Shown here: one piece after another, positions 41,148 to 48,773 of the stretch
Layout: each line of letters opens with the position of its first letter
How positions within the stretch are numbered: the first letter of the stretch is position 1
NCBI GenBank assembly: GCA_913063405.1
Contig: CAJXZB010000012.1
Location: forward strand, 1 to 64,000
From: an uncultured Ulvibacter sp.
Lineage (GTDB): Bacteria > Bacteroidota > Bacteroidia > Flavobacteriales > Flavobacteriaceae
Reading direction: 5' to 3'
Length of the DNA: 64,000 bases
The notes under the pieces: generated by a model
Told to the model about the DNA's origin: nothing
The model's database searches: none
The model's input: the letters and a program-made list of their open reading frames with translations, nothing else
Made by a program: the position numbers and the translations under genes

Positions 41148-41345
41148 TTAAAGCTCTTTCTTATTGCCATTTGCCAATACACCATAGAATTTTTATGACG
41201 TTATAAGTAGGCCTTCGGGTGTTTAATTGGGCCAGTTTTCGTAACGGTCATTACGATGTTTAACATCAATGCCGAAAGCTTTACCGTTATAGAGCTTTTT
41301 CACTTTAGATTGAATAGTGTGTCCTACAACTATCACTTTGGTGGC
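41148..41345 (-). pseudogene. Remnant of a metallophosphoesterase C-terminus
   Basis: No long open frame, but one reading frame on the minus strand spells ATKVIVVGHTIQSKVKKLYN, then GKAFGIDVKHRNDRYENWPN, a stop, TPEGLLITS, a stop, and KFYGVLANGNKKEL followed by a stop. VVGHT is the last metal-binding motif of calcineurin-like phosphoesterases, and the downstream pattern fits their C-terminal strands. Two in-frame stops and the missing N-terminal two-thirds mark it as debris. A short frame at 41396-41509 on the same strand (37 codons, MEHENNFIETNDY) has no recognisable family. Confidence 0.5.
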
Positions 41346-41611
41346 AAACAGATTTAACTTTTATTCTAATCCCATTTCAGATTTAAAACAATACCTCAAT
41401 TGTTATAACTAAATTCGTGGCCTTCCTTTCTAGAAATAAGCAGAGACATTTTGTTTATAATTGATTTGATGTAGTCATTAGTTTCAATAAAGTTGTTTTC
41501 GTGTTCCATATTTTGTTAGAACGATTAGAAATTTATTTTACTATAATAAAAAATTATTGTTTATCAATAAAAATTTACTGTTATTTGTGTTGAAATTTTA
41601 ATCAATCTACG

Positions 41612-42139
41612 ATGAAAATAAATACGAATCGCGTTTTATCAATAATGAAAATAATATCTCGGGTGGTATTTATTGGCCTCTGTATTAAAACTGGAGTATT
41701 GCTTATTACATCATTATTTAGTCTTTTTATGAACCCAGAAGCTGCGGGAAACCTATACCTAGGACTTGATCTGTCTGAAATGTATGCAACCAATAGATGG
41801 TATTATGTCAACACATTATCTTTTATTGTTGCCTTATCTGCCCTAAAGGCTTATCTCTTTTATTTGGTAACAAAGATTTTTCTTAAGTTCAATTTAAATC
41901 ACCCCTTTACTCCCACTGTGGTATCGTTGATAGGTAAAATTAGCCACATAGCTTTAGGAATTGGGGTTGTTGCACTAATCGCTCAAAGTTATAGCGAGAG
42001 GTTGCTTCATCGAGGGCTCGAGATTGACCAAAATTGGGGAAGTGAAGAGTTTTTGTTTCTAGCCGGAATAATTTTTATCATTGCCCTCGTTTTTAAGAGA
42101 GGTGTCGAAATTCAATTGGAAAATGAACTAACTATATAG
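41612..42139 (+). CDS. DUF2975 integral membrane protein
   Basis: A 175-residue inner-membrane protein with four predicted helices: residues 10-38, 62-92, 108-128 and 146-163. The arrangement and length fit DUF2975. This family is usually encoded directly before a small YozG-like XRE regulator, as here (two bases separate the genes). The pair is thought to form a regulatory couple in which the membrane protein influences the regulator; this is inference from co-occurrence, and no biochemical function is known. An acidic extramembrane segment (GLEIDQNWGSEE) lies before the last helix. Confidence 0.78.
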   Translation: MKINTNRVLSIMKIISRVVFIGLCIKTGVLLITSLFSLFMNPEAAGNLYLGLDLSEMYATNRWYYVNTLSFIVALSALKAYLFYLVTKIFLKFNLNHPFTPTVVSLIGKISHIALGIGVVALIAQSYSERLLHRGLEIDQNWGSEEFLFLAGIIFIIALVFKRGVEIQLENELTI

Positions 42140-42141
42140 CC

Positions 42142-42351
42142 ATGTCAATAGTTGTAAATTTAGATGTGATGATGGCTAAAAGAAAGATGTCTCTAAACAC
42201 TCTTTCTGAAAAGGTAGGACTAACATTGTCGAATCTTTCAATTTTAAAAACGGGAAAGGCAAAAGCAGTTCGTTTCAGTACCCTTGAAGCAATTTGCAAA
42301 GCGCTAGATTGTCAGCCAGGGGATATTTTAGAGTTTCAAGACGAGCGCTAG
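42142..42351 (+). CDS. XRE-family HTH regulator (YozG-like)
   Basis: A 69-residue Cro/C1-type DNA-binding protein made of one helix-turn-helix domain: MAKRKMSLNTLSEKVGLTLS, NLSILKTGKAKAVRFSTLEA, then ICKALDCQPGDILEF. The last segment is diagnostic for the YozG group. It follows the DUF2975 gene by two bases and must be co-expressed with it. Targets are unknown; autoregulation of the pair is likely. Confidence 0.88.
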   Translation: MSIVVNLDVMMAKRKMSLNTLSEKVGLTLSNLSILKTGKAKAVRFSTLEAICKALDCQPGDILEFQDER

Positions 42352-42413
42352 TGTTCAAATTTTTAGAAAGCTATTTTGTTGGTGGCCACAGCTTCTAAGC
42401 CCTTTTTTAAGGG

Positions 42414-42764
42414 TCAATTAAACCACACTGCATATCGTTGACTTCTTAGTTCTAGGGCAAGTTTTTCCTCCATTTGAAGCGCTTCTTCCCTTGTCGACAT
42501 TGGATCGATATGATTGTATAGGCTCGGGCGTAGATATAAGCCATACTTTTCAACAATATTGGACGAAAGCTTATGCCCCTTCTTGTTCCTGTAGCCGGTC
42601 TTATGCTGCTCGAATCGCTCTTTAGGAGTCTTAGTGGTCATACCCACGTATAAACATTGCAATACACCATTGAACTGCGGATTAACGGCTCTAAACTTTG
42701 TGTTTTCGGTAAACACTCGTTTCGTTAATTCTATAACATATACACGGTACTGCATTTTTGGCAT
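42414..42764 (-). CDS. GIY-YIG-like domain protein
   Basis: A 116-residue cytosolic protein. The pattern YRVYVIEL, then LYVGMTTKTPKERFEQHKTG, and a later Glu (EEALQMEEKLALELR) resembles the GIY-YIG nuclease core. The first Tyr sits in VYVI, the second motif is YVG, Arg lies in the following helix (ERFEQH), and Glu comes later. The insertion between the two strands (TKRVFTENTKFRAVNPQFNG) is longer than in typical members. It is not closely related to the small GIY-YIG gene in the trp operon. The biological role is unknown. Confidence 0.6.
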   Translation of the reverse strand: MPKMQYRVYVIELTKRVFTENTKFRAVNPQFNGVLQCLYVGMTTKTPKERFEQHKTGYRNKKGHKLSSNIVEKYGLYLRPSLYNHIDPMSTREEALQMEEKLALELRSQRYAVWFN

Positions 42765-42806
42765 AAGGATTCTAGCTGATTTAAATTTAGTTATGTTAAT
42801 GCTTTA

Positions 42807-43205
42807 TTATAGAATATAAAACTTATCCGAACGAATAGGGTAAGTTATATCTTTAACCTCCAATAGTTGTTTAATATTGATCTCTATTGTTTTGGAAATA
42901 CTTGTCATTGCAGTATGAGCTGTTTTAGATTTTTTGCTTCCAGTCAAATCAATATTACCAATAAAAACACTGTTTAGTTCGGCTACTAGCAAAATACTGT
43001 TTTCACTTTTATGATATTCTTTAATAAGAGTGACCTCTTTTTTTTTATCCATTGGATATTCATCTAAAGTCAGAGGTAAGGTAACTGTATTTTTTATGTA
43101 AGCTCTTTTTAAATTGAGTAAACCTAGGGCTTCTTCAATATGAGGAGCTCTAATTTTAACTTGAACCCCAGATTTTAGGATATGAGATTTAGTTTTGAAT
43201 TTCAT
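42807..43205 (-). CDS. Truncated GNAT-like protein (N-terminal half)
   Basis: 132 residues. The first 95 look like the start of a GNAT acetyltransferase: VKIRAPHIEEALGLLNLKRAY, TLPLTLDEYP, NSILLVAELNSVFIGNIDLTGSKKSK and AHTAM, cited as landmarks. At the point where the acetyl-CoA loop (R/QxxGxG) should follow, the sequence changes to an unrelated 35-residue tail (TSISKTIEINIKQLLE). The catalytic half is therefore missing and activity is unlikely. It is either a decayed gene or a fragment fused to new sequence by a deletion. Confidence 0.5.
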   Translation of the reverse strand: MKFKTKSHILKSGVQVKIRAPHIEEALGLLNLKRAYIKNTVTLPLTLDEYPMDKKKEVTLIKEYHKSENSILLVAELNSVFIGNIDLTGSKKSKTAHTAMTSISKTIEINIKQLLEVKDITYPIRSDKFYIL

Positions 43206-43317
43206 TTTTAATTGTCTCTAACGGGTTTTGCATAAGGGCAGCCTTATATATGTTGATAGAGGTTTTTTTTGTAAGTTATTTGACGTTATTATTATCCTTA
43301 AACTGAAGATAGTCTCC

Positions 43318-43686
43318 TTATGAAGTTCGTAACATTTTCTCCATGTTACGTCCTTTTGCTAACTCATCAACCAACTTATCCAAATATCTTACTTGATGCG
43401 TTAACGGATTTTCAATTTCTTCTATTCTATAGCCACATATCACTCCATTAATGAGATGATGAGCATTAGGATTTAATTCTGCTCTGTAAAAGAATGTTTC
43501 AAACGTTACTTTTTTAGTAACCAGTTCTTGTATTTTGTTTTCATCAAAACCTGTCAACCATTCAATTGCCAGATGTAATTCTTCTTGAGATCTACCTTTC
43601 TTTTTGACTTTCGTGACGTAGTGAGGATAGATTGAAGCGAACGTCATTTTTGCTATTCGGTCATTATGTTCGGGTGTAGTTTTCAT
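43318..43686 (-). CDS. DUF2200 family protein
   Basis: A 122-residue cytosolic protein. The family is recognised from the start (HNDRIAKMTFASIYPHYVTK), the centre (GRSQEELHLAIEWLTGFDE) and FFYRAELNPNAHLI-like and GVICGYRIEEIENPL segments near the end. The closing region contains the conserved RYLDKLVDELAKGRNMEKML. No enzymatic role is known. A short frame overlaps its start on the same strand. Confidence 0.85.
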   Translation of the reverse strand: MKTTPEHNDRIAKMTFASIYPHYVTKVKKKGRSQEELHLAIEWLTGFDENKIQELVTKKVTFETFFYRAELNPNAHHLINGVICGYRIEEIENPLTHQVRYLDKLVDELAKGRNMEKMLRTS

Positions 43687-43789
43687 TCTCTGTTTGTACT
43701 AAAAATCTAGCTTTTTCAAAATATTCTTTGGCCTTTTCATTAGATGATGTAACCGGAACAATATTAGTTTGAATTTCATTTTTCTCCAT
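43664..43789 (-). CDS. Possible small ORF overlapping the DUF2200 start
   Basis: 41 codons from an ATG at 43789, encoding MEKNEIQTNIVPVTSSNEKA followed by KEYFEKARFLVQTEN. It overlaps the first 23 bases of the DUF2200 gene in another frame. It reads like the N-terminus of a larger protein whose remainder is gone, so it may be a remnant. I do not recognise a family. Confidence 0.25.
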   Translation of the reverse strand: MEKNEIQTNIVPVTSSNEKAKEYFEKARFLVQTENENYTRT

Positions 43790-43914
43790 TTTATTCTTTT
43801 TTCAAGATATAATTAATAGAACCAGTAGTATGGTAGTTATTCTCATCAAACTTAATATTCGTTTCGATTTATTTTAATTGGTTACAACTTGTTATATCAT
43901 TTGTAAAGGTATCG

Positions 43915-44367
43915 TTATCCCTTTACCACATCTGGCACCAAACTGTTAATATCACCATTGTTTCTGGCAATATCACGTACTATAGAAGAAGAGATATGTG
44001 AATACTCAGGGCTACACATTAAAAATACAGAATCCATCCCATTTGCGGTGTCATTCGCCTGCGCAATAGCTTGCTCATAGGTGAAATCCGTCGCATTGCG
44101 AAGACCGCGTAGGATGCAGGTCGCATTTTCTTGCTTGCAGAAAGAAGCTGTAAGACCGGTATAGGTTTTTACAGAGACCTTTGACTCATTTGTGAAACTA
44201 GCCTCTATAAACCGCTTTCTGTCATCTAGTGACCACATATACTTCTTCTCGGCGTTTACACCAATTGCGATTATAATCTCATCAAAAAGAGGCAAGGCTC
44301 TTTGAATAATGTCTAAATGCCCCAACGTAATGGGATCGAAAGAACCAGGAAATACAGCGCGTTTCAT
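43915..44367 (-). CDS. coaD: Phosphopantetheine adenylyltransferase
   Basis: Penultimate step of coenzyme A synthesis, joining 4'-phosphopantetheine and ATP to give dephospho-CoA. The 150-residue nucleotidyltransferase shows the T/HxGH motif as GSFDPITLGHLDII near the start, RGLRNATDFTYE near 88, and the ISSSIVRDIA signature near 127. The length is slightly short but normal for Bacteroidota. It follows ddl on the same strand at 20 bases, a common flavobacterial order. Confidence 0.95.
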   Translation of the reverse strand: MKRAVFPGSFDPITLGHLDIIQRALPLFDEIIIAIGVNAEKKYMWSLDDRKRFIEASFTNESKVSVKTYTGLTASFCKQENATCILRGLRNATDFTYEQAIAQANDTANGMDSVFLMCSPEYSHISSSIVRDIARNNGDINSLVPDVVKG

Positions 44368-44387
44368 TTTTTAAAGATAGGTAGTTT

Positions 44388-45362
44388 TTATAAACAATTC
44401 TCAACCAGCACTCCAAAAAAGTGTTGTAGCGTCATTCCCGCTTCTCGCACTTGCCGTGGGATAATACTTTCTTTAGACAAACCAGGGGTGGCATTAATTT
44501 CAATAAAATAAGGAGTTCCATTTTGGATAATAAAATCAGACCGGCATACACCCTTCATATTGAGTAATTGGTAGATACGTTTTGTTTCGGTCTGCACTTT
44601 ATTTGTTTCAGCCTCGGAAATACGAGCAGGTGTAATCTCATCAGATTTCCCTTCGTACTTGGCTTCATAGTCGAAAAAGTCATTTTCCGAAACAATTTCC
44701 GTAGGTGAAAGTACTTTTATTTTGTCATTGTCATTATACGCTCCAACCGAAACTTCAACACCTACCAAAGCAGTTTCAATGATAATCTCGGTATCTTCAG
44801 AAAAAGCATGTTCAATAGCTGGAAGCAATCCTGCAAGCTCATGTACTTTACCTATCCCAAAGCTTGATCCAGCTCTATTCGGTTTCACAAAGCAGGGAAG
44901 TCCCACTTTTTGGACAATGGTTTCCGCATCAATCTCATCTCCTTTATTGACGTAGAAAGAAGTCGCACATTTTATTCCGAAGTTCTTTAAAACCGACAAA
45001 CAATCACGCTTGTTAAAACTCAATGCCGATTCATAAAAACCTGGACTGGTTTGCGGAATGCCAAGCAATTCCCAATACGCCTGAAGATAACCGTCTTCCC
45101 CTGGTGTTCCGTGGACCGTGTTAAAAACCGCGTCTGGAACTATGGTTTCAGAGCCATGGCTAAAGCTAAAATCAACCTTGTTAACGGGATACTTTGTACC
45201 GTCTTCAGCTACATAATTCCAACCGTCTTTTAAAATATGAACGGGATAAACAATGTAAACCTCGTTATCTAAAGATTCACAAACAATGGCGCCACTAAGT
45301 AAGGAAATTTCGTATTCGCTGGAATAGCCGCCCATTGCCACGGCGATATGTTTTTTATGCAT
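44388..45362 (-). CDS. ddl: D-alanine--D-alanine ligase
   Basis: ATP-grasp enzyme that makes D-Ala-D-Ala for peptidoglycan. I chose the ATG at 45362 (MHKKHIAVAMGGYSSEYEIS, 324 residues). The frame is open 45 bases further, but those codons overlap promoter-like sequence and are not conserved. Motifs: GGYSSEYEISLLSG at the N-terminus, NTVHGTPGEDGYLQ near 92, PCFVKPNRAGSSFGIGK in the ATP-grasp, and EINATPGLSKESIIPRQ near the end. It is divergent from the PASTA-protein gene, another cell-wall-related product. Confidence 0.95.
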   Translation of the reverse strand: MHKKHIAVAMGGYSSEYEISLLSGAIVCESLDNEVYIVYPVHILKDGWNYVAEDGTKYPVNKVDFSFSHGSETIVPDAVFNTVHGTPGEDGYLQAYWELLGIPQTSPGFYESALSFNKRDCLSVLKNFGIKCATSFYVNKGDEIDAETIVQKVGLPCFVKPNRAGSSFGIGKVHELAGLLPAIEHAFSEDTEIIIETALVGVEVSVGAYNDNDKIKVLSPTEIVSENDFFDYEAKYEGKSDEITPARISEAETNKVQTETKRIYQLLNMKGVCRSDFIIQNGTPYFIEINATPGLSKESIIPRQVREAGMTLQHFFGVLVENCL

Positions 45363-45433
45363 AACAAAACTATAAATAAGTCGTTTAACAAAAATATCAC
45401 TTATCAATAGAAGTTTACTAACTTTAGGTTTTA

Positions 45434-45441
45434 TATTTTTG
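45434..45441 (+). promoter_or_regulatory. -7 element of the PASTA-protein operon
   Basis: TATTTTTG fits TAnnTTTG. It lies 18 bases before the ATG at 45460 and covers the alternative TTG start at 45439, which argues for the later start. The -33 box is weak. Confidence 0.45.
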
Positions 45442-45459
45442 CCTCACAACAAACAACGC

Positions 45460-46092
45460 ATGACTTTTATCAAATATCTATTCACCAAGGCGTTTTTAAA
45501 GCAGCTCTTGTTTGCCGTATTGGCACTGATTGTGCTTTCGTTTTTAGCCCTTTGGTGGTTGCGCAGTACCACCAATCACAATCAGAAAATTGAAGTTCCT
45601 AATCTGGCAAAGTTCTCTTTGGACTTGGTGGAAGATCAGTTGGACGAATTGGACTTGCGATATGAAATTTTAGATTCTGCCAATTACAACCCTGACTACC
45701 CGCGATATTCTGTAATTGAGCAGATCCCGAAAGCGGGTCAATTTGTCAAGGAAAACCGAAAAATTTACCTCACCTTAAACCCTTCAGATTACCGAAAGAT
45801 AAAAGTGCCAGAAGTACTAGGTAAAACCGGACGTCAAGCACGACCTACTTTGCTTGCAATGGGCTTCGAAATTGGAAAAATAAGCAAGCGTCCACATATT
45901 AGTGATCACGTGTTGGAGATGCGTTTTAAAGGTGAAAAGCTAACACCAGGAATGGAAATTCCAAAGACCTCCGTAATCGATTTAATTGTTGGGGACGGAA
46001 CGCAAAATCGCGTGCGCAGTGAAGAGCCAGATGGTGATGGTTTCGAAGAAAAAAACACCAAAAAAGAGACTACGAGAGATGGAGGAAACTAA
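45460..46092 (+). CDS. PASTA-domain membrane protein
   Basis: A 210-residue protein with one membrane helix near residues 17-37 (FAVLALIVLSFLALWW in part) and an extracytoplasmic region holding two PASTA domains: VPNLAKFSLDLVEDQLDELD with YSVIEQIPKAGQFVKENRKI, and VPEVLGKTGRQARPTLLAMG with the following LTPGMEIPKTSVIDLIVGDG. PASTA domains usually bind peptidoglycan. The C-terminus is acidic and disordered (EEPDGDGFEEKNTKKE). There is no kinase domain. The gene overlaps the pseudouridine synthase gene by 14 bases and is divergent from ddl, a conserved flavobacterial arrangement as far as I know. Confidence 0.85.
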   Translation: MTFIKYLFTKAFLKQLLFAVLALIVLSFLALWWLRSTTNHNQKIEVPNLAKFSLDLVEDQLDELDLRYEILDSANYNPDYPRYSVIEQIPKAGQFVKENRKIYLTLNPSDYRKIKVPEVLGKTGRQARPTLLAMGFEIGKISKRPHISDHVLEMRFKGEKLTPGMEIPKTSVIDLIVGDGTQNRVRSEEPDGDGFEEKNTKKETTRDGGN

Positions 46093-47128
46093 CCCAGAGG
46101 TAGGTCCAGAACAACAAGGAAATGATGACTTGTATGAACATTTTCGTTTTGTAGCAGACAAAGGGCAGCAACCCTTGCGTGTAGACAAATACCTTATGAA
46201 TAAGGTTGAAAACGCTACGCGGAATAAAATTCAGAAATCGGCAAAAGACGGAAATATCATGGTAAATGATGTAGCTGTCAAATCCAATTATAAGGTGCGC
46301 CCTAATGATGTTGTGACTGTTATGTTTGAACATCCACCTTACGAATATTTGCTAAAACCAGAAGATCTTCCAATCAATATAGTGTATGAGGATGATGATG
46401 TGCTAGTCGTAAATAAAGAAGCCGGAATGGTAGTGCATCCGGGCCACGGAAATTATAACGGAACACTTATAAATGCCCTGACCTTTCATTTCGAGAACTT
46501 ACCCAATAATAGTAGCGATCGTCCAGGTTTGGTGCATCGTATTGATAAAGACACCAGCGGACTTCTGGTCGTTGCTAAGACCGAAATTGCAATGACGAAT
46601 CTGTCAAAACAATTCTTCAAGAAAACGACAGAGCGTGAGTATGTTGCTTTGGTGTGGGGAAATATGGACGAAGACGAAGGAACCATCGAAGGGAATATTG
46701 GTCGCCATCCAAAAAACCGTTTGCAGAACACCGTATTTCTTGACGAAGACGCTGAAGAAAAGGGAAAGCCTGCAGTTACTCATTTTAAAGTTCTGGAGCG
46801 CCTAACCTATGTCACTTTGGTTTCTTGCCGTCTAGAGACGGGACGGACACATCAAATACGTGTGCATATGAAGCATATTGGGCATACCTTGTTCAATGAT
46901 GAGCGTTATGGCGGAGAACGCATTTTAAAGGGTACTACGTTCTCAAAATACAAACAGTTTGTTGAAAATTGTTTTAAAGTATTACCGCGTCAAGCTTTAC
47001 ATGCAAGGACATTAGGGTTTAAGCATCCTGTTTCTGGAGAGATGCTTCGTTTTGAAGCACCAATTCCAGAGGATATTGAGCAATGTCTTGAGAAATGGCG
47101 TTCATATTCACGGCATGTGATCGAGTAA
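46079..47128 (+). CDS. RluD-type 23S rRNA pseudouridine synthase
   Basis: A 349-residue RluA/RluD-family enzyme that isomerises uridines in rRNA. An S4 RNA-binding domain comes first (LRVDKYLMNKVENATRNKIQ to NYKVRPNDVV), then the catalytic domain with the active-site Asp in HRIDKDTSGLLVVAKT near residue 155, and the later GRTHQIRVHMKHIGH motif. I chose the ATG at 46079, which overlaps the PASTA gene end by 14 bases and gives the family-like acidic N-terminus. The longer open frame upstream is only the PASTA gene read in another frame. The exact target uridines cannot be read from the sequence; RluD is the best analogue. Confidence 0.9.
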   Translation: MEETNPEVGPEQQGNDDLYEHFRFVADKGQQPLRVDKYLMNKVENATRNKIQKSAKDGNIMVNDVAVKSNYKVRPNDVVTVMFEHPPYEYLLKPEDLPINIVYEDDDVLVVNKEAGMVVHPGHGNYNGTLINALTFHFENLPNNSSDRPGLVHRIDKDTSGLLVVAKTEIAMTNLSKQFFKKTTEREYVALVWGNMDEDEGTIEGNIGRHPKNRLQNTVFLDEDAEEKGKPAVTHFKVLERLTYVTLVSCRLETGRTHQIRVHMKHIGHTLFNDERYGGERILKGTTFSKYKQFVENCFKVLPRQALHARTLGFKHPVSGEMLRFEAPIPEDIEQCLEKWRSYSRHVIE

Positions 47129-47217
47129 TTGATCGGGCTGATCGAGTTATAATTTCTTTCAATTCTTTAGACTGAAAGTTCGGTAAATTCTTATTATTTT
47201 TACTGAAAAGCAACGCA

Positions 47218-47976
47218 ATGAAAATAGTTTTATCTCCAGCAAAATCCTTAGATTACGATTCTAAATTACCAACTTCTGAATTCACCGAAGCTCGTTTTTT
47301 AGCAGATTCTGAAAGGCTTAACAAATTATTAAAAAAGAAGTCGGCTAGAGTCTTATCGAAGCTAATGAGCATTTCCGATAACCTTGGGAGATTAAATCAT
47401 GAACGAAATCAAGAATGGAGTTTGCCTTTTACCGAAGCAAACGCTAGACCTGCTGTCTATGCTTTTAGTGGAGATGTCTATCGCGGATTGGATGTATATA
47501 ATCTTCCAAAGAATAAAGTCGAACAGCTTCAAAATAACGTGCGTATTATTTCTGGACTCTACGGACTTCTAAGACCATTGGATCTTATTCAGCCATATCG
47601 TTTGGAGATGGGTACCAAGTTTCCGGTAGGCGTGAAGAAAAACCTCTATGAGTTCTGGCGTAAGAAGGTGACACAATCTTTAAATGAGGAATTGAAAGAC
47701 GATGAGGTCTTTGTGAATCTTGCCAGCAATGAATATTTCAAGGCTATAGATCTAAAAATCTTGAATGCGAATGTAATCACACCAGTTTTTAAAGATTTAA
47801 AAAACGGTGAATACAAAATGATAATGACCTTTGCCAAACGGGGAAGAGGACTGATGACGCGCTACCTAGTTGATACCAATGCCAAGACAGTAGAAGATAT
47901 AAAAGGCTTCAATTACGAAGGCTATGGCTTTAGTGAATCGATGTCTACGGAAACGGAATTAGTTTTTATTCGCTAG
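47218..47976 (+). CDS. yaaA: Peroxide stress protein YaaA
   Basis: The 252-residue protein matches the YaaA/DUF328 family throughout: MKIVLSPAKSLDY at the start, AVYAFSGDVYRGLD near 83, ISGLYGLLRPLDLIQPYRLEMGT near 110, NLASNEYFKAI near 162 and FAKRGRGLMTRYL near 203, given as landmarks. In E. coli YaaA limits intracellular iron and protects DNA during hydrogen peroxide stress. It is followed without gap by a uracil-DNA-glycosylase-family gene, a fitting neighbour for a DNA-protection role, though this is inference. Confidence 0.93.
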   Translation: MKIVLSPAKSLDYDSKLPTSEFTEARFLADSERLNKLLKKKSARVLSKLMSISDNLGRLNHERNQEWSLPFTEANARPAVYAFSGDVYRGLDVYNLPKNKVEQLQNNVRIISGLYGLLRPLDLIQPYRLEMGTKFPVGVKKNLYEFWRKKVTQSLNEELKDDEVFVNLASNEYFKAIDLKILNANVITPVFKDLKNGEYKMIMTFAKRGRGLMTRYLVDTNAKTVEDIKGFNYEGYGFSESMSTETELVFIR

Positions 47977-48635
47977 TGTTTCAACATACACATCCATATC
48001 CACCATTTATACCTGAAACTGCAACAAAACTTATTGTGGGGACCTTACCACCGCCAAGATTTACTACAGGGGAGTTGAAAGAAGGAGATGTTAATTTTTG
48101 CTACGGAAGTCGAGATGGTCAGTTATGGTCTATTTTAAATAGAATTTTTAACCTGAACTTAAAATTTGAAACCACTGCCAAAGCAATCGCACAACGCAAA
48201 CAATTTTTAATAGATCGTAAGATTGGAATTTGTGATATTGTAAGTGCTGCGAAACGTGATAAAGTAGATGCTTCAGATTTAGGGATGCAGGATATTGAAC
48301 TTCGGAATGTGATTGAATTTCTTCAAAAATATCCAAAAGTAGATACTTTATTATTTACGGGAGGTAACAGTAAAAACGGTCCAGAATATTTCTTCCGAAA
48401 GCATTTAAAAGAATACAATCTTTCACTCGCCGTTGTCTCAGACCAAGTACCTCGGGTTCACGAATTTGTGCTTCCTTCCACTAGCAGAACTATAAGAACC
48501 GTCTCACTTACAGCACCGTCTGGAGCAGCCAATAGGGCAGTGGGGAGTCTTCAGAAATACAGAGATATGAAAGCCGCTTTTCCAGAAAAAACCACCATCG
48601 ATTTTAGAATGGAACAGTACGCTCCATTTTTTTAA
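47976..48635 (+). CDS. Uracil-DNA-glycosylase-family protein
   Basis: A 219-residue protein with the UDG-superfamily layout. The substrate-pocket loop is GTLPPPRF near residue 22, with FCYGSRDGQLWSIL following. The late loop is LTAPSGAANRAVGSLQKYRD near 178. This pattern resembles the branch that includes mismatch-type glycosylases. The start is a GTG overlapping the yaaA stop (TAGTG), so the two are translated together. About 60 bases of its 3' end reappear in degraded form at 52103-52165, showing that this end was included in a tandem duplication of the neighbouring lipoprotein gene. Confidence 0.75.
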   Translation: MFQHTHPYPPFIPETATKLIVGTLPPPRFTTGELKEGDVNFCYGSRDGQLWSILNRIFNLNLKFETTAKAIAQRKQFLIDRKIGICDIVSAAKRDKVDASDLGMQDIELRNVIEFLQKYPKVDTLLFTGGNSKNGPEYFFRKHLKEYNLSLAVVSDQVPRVHEFVLPSTSRTIRTVSLTAPSGAANRAVGSLQKYRDMKAAFPEKTTIDFRMEQYAPFF

Positions 48636-48773
48636 TTAACTTTTCTGAATCAAAGCGAACCTTTGAACTCCCTTCCGAAAGAATAGTGCAGACCAAGCTC
48701 TGAAATTCAGTTCCCTTTAGGCGGACGCAGAGTTTGTCCAACGATTTTGAGCTTTAGATTAAAATTTTCTCAG

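Noticed and set aside
41396-41509. 37-codon minus-strand frame (MEHENNFIETNDY) in the rpsT-coaD interval
   Set aside because: Short, no recognisable family and in a region of decayed genes; mentioned with the phosphoesterase remnant but not called a gene.
45986-46078. Longer N-terminus for the pseudouridine synthase
   Set aside because: These codons are the end of the PASTA gene in another frame; the ATG at 46079 gives the family-like start.
47129-47217. Direct repeats of TGATCGAG-like words before yaaA
   Set aside because: Too short and imperfect to call an operator; no matching regulator nearby.
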